In this document: one piece after another, positions 41,502 to 49,812 of the stretch
How positions within the stretch are numbered: the first letter of the stretch is position 1
Layout: each line of letters opens with the position of its first letter
DNA from: Clostridiales bacterium
Lineage (GTDB): Bacteria > Bacillota > Clostridia > Lachnospirales > Lachnospiraceae
Length of the DNA: 64,000 nt
Direction: 5' to 3'
Assembly (NCBI GenBank): GCA_018374355.1
Contig: JAHAFI010000015.1
Location: forward strand, 1-64,000
Made by a program: the position numbers and the translations under genes
The notes under the pieces: generated by a model
What the model was told of the DNA's origin: nothing
The model's input: the letters and a program-made list of their open reading frames with translations, nothing else
Database searches by the model: none

Positions 41502-42905
41502 ATGAACGCAAAAAAGAAAAAACTTGTAATGCCGGATACACTGATTATCGTAGCAACAGTTGTATTACTGGTAGCAATCCTTTCATGGTTAATTCCATCG
41601 GGAACTTACGATTATCAGGAAATGGAAATCAATGGAAGAATCAGAAACGTTGCGATTGATGGAACTTATCACACAATCGATAAATCCGAAGTGACAACAA
41701 CCGGTTTCTTAGGTTTCTTCAGTGTACTATACCGTGGCTGTGTGGAAGCGGCAGATGTCATCTTCATGATTCTTTGCTGCTGCGGTACATTCGGTGTAGT
41801 AGTTAAGACCGGAGCTTTCCACGCAGGGATTGGAACAGTCCTGAGAAAGCTGAACGGCAAAGAGATCCTTTTAGTTCCCATTATCATGATAATTTTTGGA
41901 CTGGGCGGTTCTGTATTCGGTATGGCCAGTGAATTCTATGGTTTCTATCCACTTATTGTCGGACTTGGCGTGGCACTTGGATATGATGCAATGTTCGGCT
42001 TCGCCATCATTGCAGTTGGTGAGTTTGTAGGATTCATGGGTGCTACTTTAAATCCATACTCGGTTGGTATTGCGCAAACCATTTCCGGGGTTGAGCTTTA
42101 CTCAGGTACTCCATTCAGAACGGTATGCTTTTTAGTATTCATGACCATTTCCATTGCATATGTGATGTTTTATGGCAGAAAGATCAAGAAGAATCCTCTG
42201 GCATCTGTAGTTTACGGAGAAAAGAACATTCACGCATTCAACAGAAAAGAATTAAACGAATACAAATTCACCACAAAAGACGCGTTAGTTCTGTTAGACG
42301 TAGTTGTCGTATTAGTTATCCTGATGATGGGTCTGATCAACTGGGGCTGGGATTTCCCTCAGCTTTGCGGATTATTCCTGATTATGTCCATGATTGCCGC
42401 AGGCGTATGCAAATGGTCACCAAATAAATGGTGTACGGAATTTATCGACAGCGCAAAGACGGCTGTCTGGGGCTGCATCTTAACGGGTGTTGCGAAAGCG
42501 ATCACCGTGGTTATGCAGGATGCGATGATTATGGATACCGTAATTTACGGATTATCCAATCTGTTAAAGAGTGCTCCGGCTGCATTGTCTGCGCAAGTTA
42601 TGTTAGTGGTTCAGACATTAATCAACTTCTTCATTCCATCCGCAACAGGTCAGGCTTCCGCTACCATGCCAATCATGGCTCAGCTTGCCGATCTTATCGG
42701 AGTATCAAGACAGACTGCGGTTCTTGCATTCCACTTCGGAGACGGATTATCCAACATCTTCTGGCCGACAGCCGATATCGTGATCATCTGCGGTCTTGGT
42801 GGAATTTCGCTCCAGAAATGGTACAAGTGGTTCACACCGTTATTTTTAATGCTGTTCTTAGCACAGGCTGTACTATTAGGTGTAGCAACTGCAATCGGAT
42901 TCTAA
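41502..42905 (+). CDS. YfcC/C4-dicarboxylate-carrier-like membrane transporter
   Basis: A 467-residue secondary transporter of the YfcC family (PF03606-type, DcuC-related), with about 11 helices. LIPSGTYDYQ near residue 33, the GAFHAGIGTVLRKL segment and FFIPSATGQASATMPIM are typical. Related carriers move dicarboxylates, amino acids or small peptides. ATG 41502 follows AAGGGGGG at 41490-41497; the frame is open upstream into the tmRNA but this is not coding. The dipeptidase gene follows after a terminator hairpin, so D-Ala-D-Ala or D-alanine is a possible cargo (inference). Confidence 0.85.
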   Translation: MNAKKKKLVMPDTLIIVATVVLLVAILSWLIPSGTYDYQEMEINGRIRNVAIDGTYHTIDKSEVTTTGFLGFFSVLYRGCVEAADVIFMILCCCGTFGVVVKTGAFHAGIGTVLRKLNGKEILLVPIIMIIFGLGGSVFGMASEFYGFYPLIVGLGVALGYDAMFGFAIIAVGEFVGFMGATLNPYSVGIAQTISGVELYSGTPFRTVCFLVFMTISIAYVMFYGRKIKKNPLASVVYGEKNIHAFNRKELNEYKFTTKDALVLLDVVVVLVILMMGLINWGWDFPQLCGLFLIMSMIAAGVCKWSPNKWCTEFIDSAKTAVWGCILTGVAKAITVVMQDAMIMDTVIYGLSNLLKSAPAALSAQVMLVVQTLINFFIPSATGQASATMPIMAQLADLIGVSRQTAVLAFHFGDGLSNIFWPTADIVIICGLGGISLQKWYKWFTPLFLMLFLAQAVLLGVATAIGF

Positions 42906-42930
42906 GTTCAGTGGCTCTACATATTTTAAG

Positions 42931-42962
42931 AAACAGGTTCTCGAAGAGGAGAACCTGTTTTC
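42931..42962 (+). terminator. Hairpin between the carrier and dipeptidase genes
   Basis: AAACAGGTTCTC (42931-42942) and GAGAACCTGTTT (42949-42960) form a perfect 12-bp stem with a GAAGAG loop, but only two Ts follow after the stem's own T-run. Partial read-through into the next gene 37 bases downstream is likely. Confidence 0.7.
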
Positions 42963-42996
42963 ACATAAAAACCAAATATTTTTGCGAGGTATCATG

Positions 42997-43563
42997 ATGA
43001 ACGAAAAGGGAAATTTAGTACGCCTTCTGGATATTGATGATGATTTTATCATCGACTTAAAGTATGCAACAGAGGATAATTTTACAGGACAGAAAGTATA
43101 TCAGTCAGCAGAGTGTTATATGGATCGCCACACTGCGGAGATATTAGTGAAAGCCAGAGATTTATTCAGAAAAGACGGATATTGTGTAAAAATTTATGAT
43201 GCGTATAGACCAATCAGTGCACAGGCAAAATTCTGGGAAATTCTTCCCGATGAAGACCTGATTGCAAGACCGCCGGACATGTCAAAAATCACGAAGTTCC
43301 GACCTACCCATATGAACGGTCTTTGCGTTGATATTACCCTGACAGATCTGAATGGAAAGGATATCGAAATGCCTTCCCGTTTTGATGACCTGACAGAACG
43401 GGCAAAACTGGAATGTCCGCTTAACTCTGAAACAGGCAAAGCAAATGGAAGATATATGAAAAAAATTATGGAAAGCGTAGGTTTTCTTGCTTACGAAAAT
43501 GAGTGGTGGCATTTCTACGATGTAAGTACAGAGCCGACACCTTTCATGGATTATCAAATTTGA
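42997..43563 (+). CDS. D-alanyl-D-alanine dipeptidase, VanX/DdpX family
   Basis: A 188-residue zinc peptidase that splits D-Ala-D-Ala. Zinc ligands and catalytic residues are readable: His and Asp in THMNGLCVDITL and Glu/His in ENEWWHFYD; VKIYDAYRPISAQAKFW carries the conserved Arg. There is no VanH or VanA ligase nearby and no vancomycin-type regulator, so a peptidoglycan-recycling or D-Ala-salvage role is more likely than resistance. ATG 42997 has GCGAGGT seven bases upstream; the earlier ATG 42994 is closer. Converges with eutP 13 bases away. Confidence 0.88.
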   Translation: MNEKGNLVRLLDIDDDFIIDLKYATEDNFTGQKVYQSAECYMDRHTAEILVKARDLFRKDGYCVKIYDAYRPISAQAKFWEILPDEDLIARPPDMSKITKFRPTHMNGLCVDITLTDLNGKDIEMPSRFDDLTERAKLECPLNSETGKANGRYMKKIMESVGFLAYENEWWHFYDVSTEPTPFMDYQI

Positions 43564-43576
43564 GATTGGGAAATTT

Positions 43577-44107
43577 TTATAAGCGCCCGTCCGGATACTC
43601 AATCCCTTCCGGCAGCGGGTCCCATTCATTAAGTCCCAGACTTTGTTTGAATCGGGCCTGCTCAAGAGTCAGTTGAACCGGATCATCCATAAGATATTCT
43701 AACAGCTCATCAATTCCCTCCCGGGTCACATTATTTACGAGAAAAATCCGTGTGCAGCCGATATCGGTAAGCCATTGCTTTACCATGGGGATATTGGCAT
43801 AGGGAGAATCTGTTTTGGTGATGATTCCGATCAGCGGCCGAAGGATAAAGGAACGAAGACCGGGGCAAAACAGATTGTACGGTTCATCAGCAGCCTGAAC
43901 GATCGCGATAACATCTGCTTCAAAAGAAAAGCATGCAAGGCCGACGCTGAAGCGTTTTGACTCAGCATATTCTCCGGGAGAATCTATGGTATCGTTATCT
44001 GAATGAACATATTGAGTTTTTGAATAGTGAAGCTCCTCCCCCTTTAAGGCCTGAGTCAGGGAGGTTTTTCCGGCCTCACTTCGTCCCATTAAAAATAATT
44101 TTTTCAT
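43577..44107 (-). CDS. eutP: EutP/PduV-type small GTPase
   Basis: A 176-residue Ras-like protein with Walker A GRSEAGKTSL at residues 8-17, switch/DxxG region DTIDSPGEY, and the TKTD guanine-specificity motif. EutP/PduV is associated with bacterial microcompartments, where it may help positioning or has been reported to act as acetate kinase. Here it is last in a minus-strand operon after two EutS-like shell genes, the same eutS-eutP order as in ethanolamine operons, but no enzymes for any encapsulated pathway are in the window. Confidence 0.88.
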   Translation of the reverse strand: MKKLFLMGRSEAGKTSLTQALKGEELHYSKTQYVHSDNDTIDSPGEYAESKRFSVGLACFSFEADVIAIVQAADEPYNLFCPGLRSFILRPLIGIITKTDSPYANIPMVKQWLTDIGCTRIFLVNNVTREGIDELLEYLMDDPVQLTLEQARFKQSLGLNEWDPLPEGIEYPDGRL

Positions 44108-44127
44108 ACGCTATTTCTCCGATTGGA

Positions 44128-44550
44128 TTAACTTCTGTAAATCTGACAGACTGAGAATCCCAGATCTTCATGAAAAAAACGAACAACCTCTTCTACGGCA
44201 GCCTCTACCTGAGACAATCCTCCGGTAATGATAAGGGAACCACAGAAACGGTCCATAAATCCGATTTCTATATCAGCGCTTTTTATGGCAATATCAGCGG
44301 CAGCAACAACTGCCTCCCATGGGGTAAAACGAAGCAGCCCGATGGACTCTCCGGTATGGTCTTCGCCCTCGTGTACGCCGATATGCAGTCCCAGATTTTG
44401 ATAAATACAAGTCTGGGATGATCTTATAATATGTGCCAGACAAATCTCTTTTCCGGGGACACGCACCCGGGTCATCCGCAGCTTTTTACCTTTCAGATTC
44501 TTGTAATCGTCATGAAACAGTTTTTCCAGCAATTCTTCCGTCTTTATCAT
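44128..44550 (-). CDS. BMC-domain shell protein, EutS/PduU type, copy 1 with N-terminal extension
   Basis: A 140-residue circularly permuted BMC-domain protein. The core KEICLAHIIRSS, GLLRFTPWEAVVAAADIAIKSADIEIGFMDRFCGSLIITG is a clear EutS/PduU match. Compared with the adjacent paralogue it carries about 25 extra N-terminal residues (TEELLEKLFHDDYKNLKGKK). In shells this family forms hexamers capped by a small beta barrel. GGAAGGG on the minus strand precedes ATG 44550; in-frame codons further upstream overlap the previous gene. Confidence 0.85.
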   Translation of the reverse strand: MIKTEELLEKLFHDDYKNLKGKKLRMTRVRVPGKEICLAHIIRSSQTCIYQNLGLHIGVHEGEDHTGESIGLLRFTPWEAVVAAADIAIKSADIEIGFMDRFCGSLIITGGLSQVEAAVEEVVRFFHEDLGFSVCQIYRS

Positions 44551-44564
44551 GATTACCCTTCCTG

Positions 44565-44930
44565 CTATTTTCTTGTGACATTGCAAACCACATACCCGAG
44601 AGAATCCCTGAAAAAGTTCACGATTTCAGTCAGTGCGGATATAACATCTGCAATCTCGCCTGTAATAATTAAAGTTCCTGTAAAACGGTCTGCAAATCCG
44701 AGATAAATATTTCCGCTTTTTACTGCGATATCGGATGCGATAACAGCGGATTCCGGAGGAGTCATATTCATAATTCCGATAGCGGAGGAGCGGTAATCGA
44801 CCTGTGGATTTAAGCCCAGCTTTTGATATACAATTGGAGCAGGACCACCCATAACATGGGCAAAGGTAATTTCCTTTCCGGCTACGGTTTCCTGTACAAT
44901 TCGAATTTGATTTTCTTGGTTGTTTGACAT
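44565..44930 (-). CDS. eutS: BMC-domain shell protein, EutS/PduU type, copy 2
   Basis: A 121-residue shell protein of standard EutS length. RIVQETVAGKEITFAHVMG gives the N-terminal barrel, and IGIMNMTPPESAVIASDIAVKSGNIYLGFADRFTGTLIITG is the hallmark. It shares most core residues with its neighbour, indicating a tandem duplication or a hetero-oligomeric pair. GGAGGGA on the minus strand precedes the ATG. Its promoter should lie between 44.94 and 45.02 kb near the FNR/CRP-like site. Confidence 0.88.
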   Translation of the reverse strand: MSNNQENQIRIVQETVAGKEITFAHVMGGPAPIVYQKLGLNPQVDYRSSAIGIMNMTPPESAVIASDIAVKSGNIYLGFADRFTGTLIITGEIADVISALTEIVNFFRDSLGYVVCNVTRK

Positions 44931-45006
44931 TCCACAATCCCTCCTTTTTCTGTCATAAATAAATCATACTATTGGTGGATTTTTCTGTCAAGAGAAGAAG
45001 GAGATA

Positions 45007-45021
45007 TGTGATAAAGTCACA
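45007..45021. promoter_or_regulatory. CRP/FNR-like inverted repeat between divergent genes
   Basis: TGTGA-TAAAG-TCACA is a perfect 5-bp inverted repeat with a five-base centre (one less than the CRP spacing). GTGGATTT (44975-44982) and AAATCCAC (45024-45031) form a second, outer inverted repeat around it. It lies between eutS (minus) and the CoA-disulfide reductase gene (plus). Confidence 0.4.
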
Positions 45022-45086
45022 GTAAATCCACAAATATTCTGCTATCCTACAATTATATACAAACACACAAAAACGGAGGAAATCAT

Positions 45087-46838
45087 ATGAAGGTAGTGAT
45101 TATCGGTGGTGTTGCAGGAGGAGCAACAGCGGCAGCCAGACTGCGCCGTTTGGATGAACATGCAGAGATTATTATATTAGAGCGAAGCGGATTTGTGTCT
45201 TATGCCAACTGTGGCCTTCCCTACTATATTGGGGGTGTGATTGAGAGAAAAGAGGCGCTGACCCTTCAGACTCCGGAGAGCTTTTGGAGACGGTTCGGCA
45301 TTGAGGTGAGGGTAAAACAGGAAGCAGTACAAATAGATACAGAAAAGAAAATGATTACGGTGCGCAGACTGGAAGATGGAAAGGAATATACAGAGACTTA
45401 TGACAAACTGATTCTTTCGCCCGGGGCGAAAGCGGTACGTCCACAGCTTCCGGGGATAGATGATGAGCGAATTATGACTCTTCGTACGGTGGAGGACACC
45501 TACCGGATTCGGGAATATCTGGAAAAGCGCAGGCCGAAGCGGGCGGTTGTAATCGGCGGTGGATTTATCGGGCTTGAGGCAGCAGAAAATCTGATGGAAG
45601 CAGGGATAGAAACGGTTCTCCTACAAAGAGGCGAACAGGTACTGCCTCCGATAGACTATGATATGGCTGTTCAATTGCATGCATATCTGCGGGGAAAGGG
45701 ACTGGATCTGCGGTTGCGTTCCTCGGTGACTGGATTTGAGAGCAGCGAAGAAGAAATCCTAGTACATGTAAAAGAGGAGTCCCAGCCCATCCATGCGGAT
45801 CTGGTTCTTATGGCTATTGGCGTGGCGCCGGAAACAGGCCTTGCCAAAGCAGCAGGGTTGGAGTTGGGAATGAAAGATTCCATTTTAGTAAATGATAAGA
45901 TGGAAACTTCTGCACCGGATGTATATGCAGTGGGAGATGCAGTGCAGGTAAAACATTTTGTTACAGGGGAAGCGGCGCTGATTGCGCTGGCAGGTCCTGC
46001 AAATAAACAGGGAAGAATCGCAGCAGACAATATCTGTGGGCTGGACAGCCGTTTTCGTGGGTCTCAGGGCTCTTCCGTGATCAAATTATTTGATATGACG
46101 GCAGCATCTACGGGAATCAATGAGAAAATGGCAAAAAGTCAGGGAATTACTTATGATAAAGTGATTACATTTTCTGCTTCCCATGCCACCTATTACCCGG
46201 GAGCCTCCAACATGACCATAAAGACGCTGTTTGATCCGGAGAGCGGAAAGATTCTCGGAGCACAGATTTTGGGATTTGATGGGGTGGATAAGCGGTTGGA
46301 TGTGATGGCGACAGCTATCAGGGCGCGGATGACGGCGCAGGAGCTGACGGAACTGGATCTGGCCTATGCGCCCCCGTATTCTTCTGCAAAGGATCCGGTA
46401 AATATGGCAGGATATGTAATTGAAAATGTACGCCGGGGGACGGTTCGCCAGTATCACTGGGAAGAATTGGAAGAGCTTTTTGGAAGAACGGATGTGACAC
46501 TTTTGGACGTACGTACCGATGGCGAATACAGAGCCGGACATATGCCGGGAACGAAGCATATTCCGGTAGATATGTTGAGAGAGCGTTTGAAGGAGCTGGA
46601 TATATCTAAACCGGTATATGTAAACTGTCAGAGCGGGCTGAGAAGTTATCTGGCCTGCCGGATTCTGCAGCAGAAGGGATTCACCTGCTACAATTTTTCC
46701 GGGGGCTATCGGTTTTATGAGTATCTTGCAAAAGAACAAGCCTGCATGGGAGTGAATAGAGGAAATGACCAAAATGAGCTGCGTGCGGCTTCTTACGATG
46801 AGGCAGCAGCACATCCTTGTGGATTAGAAATAGAATAG
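45087..46838 (+). CDS. CoA-disulfide reductase with C-terminal rhodanese domain
   Basis: A 583-residue fusion. Residues 1-450 are a pyridine-nucleotide-disulfide oxidoreductase of the single-cysteine class: FAD motif GGVAGGATAAARL at 7-19, redox Cys42 in SYANCGLPYYIGG, NAD(P) motif VIGGGFIGLEAAENL near 155. Residues about 470-560 are a rhodanese domain with LLDVRTDGEYRAGHMPGTKHIP and active Cys in VNCQSGLRSY. Such CoADR-RHD proteins reduce CoA disulfides, persulfides or polysulfide. The last 25 residues are extra. CGGAGGAAA precedes ATG 45087. Single-gene unit. Confidence 0.92.
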   Translation: MKVVIIGGVAGGATAAARLRRLDEHAEIIILERSGFVSYANCGLPYYIGGVIERKEALTLQTPESFWRRFGIEVRVKQEAVQIDTEKKMITVRRLEDGKEYTETYDKLILSPGAKAVRPQLPGIDDERIMTLRTVEDTYRIREYLEKRRPKRAVVIGGGFIGLEAAENLMEAGIETVLLQRGEQVLPPIDYDMAVQLHAYLRGKGLDLRLRSSVTGFESSEEEILVHVKEESQPIHADLVLMAIGVAPETGLAKAAGLELGMKDSILVNDKMETSAPDVYAVGDAVQVKHFVTGEAALIALAGPANKQGRIAADNICGLDSRFRGSQGSSVIKLFDMTAASTGINEKMAKSQGITYDKVITFSASHATYYPGASNMTIKTLFDPESGKILGAQILGFDGVDKRLDVMATAIRARMTAQELTELDLAYAPPYSSAKDPVNMAGYVIENVRRGTVRQYHWEELEELFGRTDVTLLDVRTDGEYRAGHMPGTKHIPVDMLRERLKELDISKPVYVNCQSGLRSYLACRILQQKGFTCYNFSGGYRFYEYLAKEQACMGVNRGNDQNELRAASYDEAAAHPCGLEIE

Positions 46839-46930
46839 TTTACCACCTTTAACTGGAGGGTGCAGTCACGGGATGGGTGAATGGCGCCTGATTCAGATAA
46901 AAATATTTGAGAAAAGTGAGGGAATAAACA

Positions 46931-48991
46931 GTGGACAAGCAAAAAGACAGTGAGAGGCATTCAGAAGAGCAGCATTTGCAGTCATGTCTGGAGATTATCC
47001 GGGAAAACATCCGCAGATACGAGGAAAAGGAAGCAGACTACAAAAGAGAAGTAACCGAATTATTTCAGGCTGTCCGAAAAGGAGAGGGGGATTCCTACGG
47101 GCAATTGGCTGCAGGAAAAAGTATTTTGGAACATACCCGGAATGCATTGAGAAAGAACAGGGCGGCCCTTCAAAAGGCGTATTTCGGCAGAGTAGACTAT
47201 GAGGATAAGACCTTCGGCGCTTTTGAAAGCCGCTATATCGGAAAAAATGGGGTGACCCGAAATTCCGACGATGTGGTTGTTGTGGACTGGCGGGCTCCGA
47301 TTTCCAGCGTATACTATGAAAACGAAGCCGGAGAGGGAAGCTACGATGTTCCGGGAAACGATCCGGTGGAAATAGACCTGAAGAAAAAGAGAACCTTTGA
47401 TATTCAGGGAGAAGAGCTTTTGGGCTTTTATGACGATGATGTGGCGGCAAATGATGAGCTTTTGGTGAAATATCTTTCCCAGAATAAGGAGGCCGTGCTG
47501 GGCGATATCATTGCAACCATTCAGAAAGAACAGAATGAGATTATCCGTGACATTCCCTATAAAAATATTATTGTACAGGGGGTTGCGGGGAGCGGAAAAA
47601 CTACAGTGGCCCTTCACCGGATTTCCTATCTTCTGTACAACTATGAAGACAAATACAAGCCAGCCGAGTTTTGCATTGTGGGAAGCAGTGATATGCTTTT
47701 AAATTATATCAGCAGCGGACTGCCGGAGCTGGATGTCAATCATGTAAGACAGATGCGTATGGATGTATTTCTGCCGTATCTGATGGGACGGGCTTGGAAG
47801 AAAAAATATCAGATGACGGGGGATGACGGATTGGCTCCGGTAAAGAGTAAGCTATCGTTTGTCCGGAAACTGGAGCAGTTTTTAAGTGAATGGATCGGGC
47901 AGTATCTGAAGCTGGAAAGTGTTAGGGACAAGCAGTTGGGATGTATTTTGTCCGAGGCAGATATGCGGGATACCAAACAGAGGAATCCGCAAATGTCCCT
48001 CCTGCAGTTGGAAAGGCTGCTGAACCAGAGGCTTGCGTCCAGAATCCGCTTTCTGACAACGGGAAAAGACGAAAAATTCCGTAAGACGAAGCTGGAGCAG
48101 TATAAAAAGTACTTTGATTCTTCAAAATATAAATGGACAGAGATTCAGATTTATCACAAATTTTTGCAGTGGTTTGCCGAACAGTATCCGTCTGAGGAGA
48201 CAGGGATACGCTGGGAGGATACCATGAACCGGATTGTGAAAGGTGAATTGGATCTTTACGATACAGCGGCTTTAGGACTGATCTGGAAACGGATATTGAT
48301 GAAGAAAGAGATGGATGAATTCAGTCAGATCATCATCGATGAGGCTCAGGATTTCGGAGAGATGATTTATTATGTAATGAAAGAGCTTCTGCCGGAATGT
48401 TATTTTACCATTATGGGAGATGTTTCCCAGAATATCCGTTACGAGACGGGAATGAATGACTGGGAAGGGCTGAAAGCGGTCATGTTTCAGAAAGAAAACG
48501 ACAGCTTCTATTTGCTGGCGAAGAGCTACCGTAATACTATTGAGATTTCCCGGTGTGCGGGAAAGGTACTGGAAAAGGCATCTCAGGGAAGCTATAAGAT
48601 TCAGCCGGTAATCCGTCACGGGCCGGAGGTACAGGTTTTATGCCGGAAGCCGGAGGAGCTTTTCGGGACCCTAAAGGGTACGGTACAGGAAGTGACCCGG
48701 AAAGGATTCGAAACCATTGCCGTGGTATGCAGGACGGAAAAAGAGGCGGAGAACATAAAAGAGGTTCTTGAAATCTGTCAGAATGATGCGGATTTTCACA
48801 ATGGGGTGATGGTACTTCCGGTGATACTGACAAAAGGCTTGGAATTTGATGCAGTTATTCTGTGGAAGCCGGATGGGGAACATTATGGTGAGAATGCGAA
48901 GGAAGCGAAGCTTTTGTATGTGGCAATTACAAGGGCGCTTCACGAGCTTTATATGATCGGTGACAGGGAACTGACGGGATTGCTGCGGTGA
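46931..48991 (+). CDS. helD: HelD-type RNA polymerase-recycling helicase
   Basis: A 686-residue UvrD/Rep-like ATPase of the HelD family that releases stalled RNA polymerase from DNA. It opens with the long antiparallel coiled coil (EQHLQSCLEIIRENIRRYEE onwards) that enters the polymerase secondary channel, then the conserved VVDWRAPISSVYYE block, Walker A GVAGSGKTTVALHR near 218, DEAQDFG motif II, and LTKGLEFDAVIL with YVAITRALHEL at the end. Start is GTG 46931 after GTGAGGG at 46917-46923. Confidence 0.93.
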   Translation: MDKQKDSERHSEEQHLQSCLEIIRENIRRYEEKEADYKREVTELFQAVRKGEGDSYGQLAAGKSILEHTRNALRKNRAALQKAYFGRVDYEDKTFGAFESRYIGKNGVTRNSDDVVVVDWRAPISSVYYENEAGEGSYDVPGNDPVEIDLKKKRTFDIQGEELLGFYDDDVAANDELLVKYLSQNKEAVLGDIIATIQKEQNEIIRDIPYKNIIVQGVAGSGKTTVALHRISYLLYNYEDKYKPAEFCIVGSSDMLLNYISSGLPELDVNHVRQMRMDVFLPYLMGRAWKKKYQMTGDDGLAPVKSKLSFVRKLEQFLSEWIGQYLKLESVRDKQLGCILSEADMRDTKQRNPQMSLLQLERLLNQRLASRIRFLTTGKDEKFRKTKLEQYKKYFDSSKYKWTEIQIYHKFLQWFAEQYPSEETGIRWEDTMNRIVKGELDLYDTAALGLIWKRILMKKEMDEFSQIIIDEAQDFGEMIYYVMKELLPECYFTIMGDVSQNIRYETGMNDWEGLKAVMFQKENDSFYLLAKSYRNTIEISRCAGKVLEKASQGSYKIQPVIRHGPEVQVLCRKPEELFGTLKGTVQEVTRKGFETIAVVCRTEKEAENIKEVLEICQNDADFHNGVMVLPVILTKGLEFDAVILWKPDGEHYGENAKEAKLLYVAITRALHELYMIGDRELTGLLR

Positions 48992-49154
48992 AAAGAAATA
49001 CAGGATTGACCTGTAAATGCAAGTCAACATGTTGCTGAAGAACAGAAGGCTGAATAGTAATCAGATTATCAGAAAACTGAAGGATAAAACTGGAAATTAC
49101 CGTCTGGGTGGAGTATAATTAAGGAAAAATGGAATTAGAGGAGGATATAAGCAT

Positions 49155-49721
49155 ATGAAAGTTTTATTGTTAAACGGAAGTCCGAGAAAAGAAGGCTGTA
49201 CTTACACAGCGTTGAACGAGGTTGCCAAAGCGCTGCAGGCAAACGGTATGGAAACCGAAATTTTTCAGGCGGGAAACCCGGAAAAGGAAAATGTGAAGGC
49301 AGCGGCAGAGAAACTGAAAGAAGCGGAAGCTTTAGTTGTGGGTTCCCCGGTTTACTGGGCCTCTCCATCTGGACAGATCATCGAATTTATGGATAAACTC
49401 TGTTCTCTGGCCGGAAAAGATATGTTGTACAAGCCTGCAGCAGCGGTTGCCTCTGCGAGACGCGCAGGAACCTCCGCTACACTGGACGTTCTGCTGAAAT
49501 ATTTTACTTATCATCAGATGCCGGTAGTTTCCTCCAATTACTGGAATATGGTTCACGGAAACACACCGGAAGAGGTGATGCAGGACGAGGAAGGCATGCA
49601 GATTATGCGGACGCTGGGAAACAATATGGCATGGCTTTTAAAATGCTTAGAGGCAGGAAAAACTGCAGGAGTTGAGCGGCCTTTGCAGGAAGAGAAGATT
49701 AAGACGAATTTTATACGGTAG
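49155..49721 (+). CDS. Flavodoxin-fold NAD(P)H-dependent oxidoreductase
   Basis: A 188-residue FMN-binding protein. LLLNGSPRKEGCTYTALNEV is the phosphate-binding loop; EALVVGSPVYWASPSGQIIEFMDKL binds the isoalloxazine ring. These reductases use NAD(P)H to reduce quinones, iron-sulfur proteins or nitro compounds. GAGGAGG-like sequence (AGAGGAGGAT at 49137-49146) precedes ATG 49155. A bidirectional terminator follows. Confidence 0.9.
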   Translation: MKVLLLNGSPRKEGCTYTALNEVAKALQANGMETEIFQAGNPEKENVKAAAEKLKEAEALVVGSPVYWASPSGQIIEFMDKLCSLAGKDMLYKPAAAVASARRAGTSATLDVLLKYFTYHQMPVVSSNYWNMVHGNTPEEVMQDEEGMQIMRTLGNNMAWLLKCLEAGKTAGVERPLQEEKIKTNFIR

Positions 49722-49757
49722 TATGACTTTTTTGCAAGGCCATCAAGGTAGGATTAA

Positions 49758-49812
49758 AAATTATTGAAAGCGCCGTGTACCGAAGGGTACGCACGGCGCT
49801 TTCAATAATTTA
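49758..49812. terminator. Bidirectional terminator
   Basis: AAATTATTGAAAGCGCCGTG (from 49758) is complementary to CACGGCGCTTTCAATAATTT (ending 49811), with TACC/GGTA closing a short loop. The A-run and T-run on opposite sides suit both the flavodoxin gene and the minus-strand histidine kinase, whose stop codon TTA-complement lies at the right edge. Confidence 0.9.

Noticed and set aside
42997..43563. Vancomycin resistance gene cluster
   Set aside because: Only a VanX-type dipeptidase is present; no VanH, VanA/B-type ligase, VanY or VanRS next to it.
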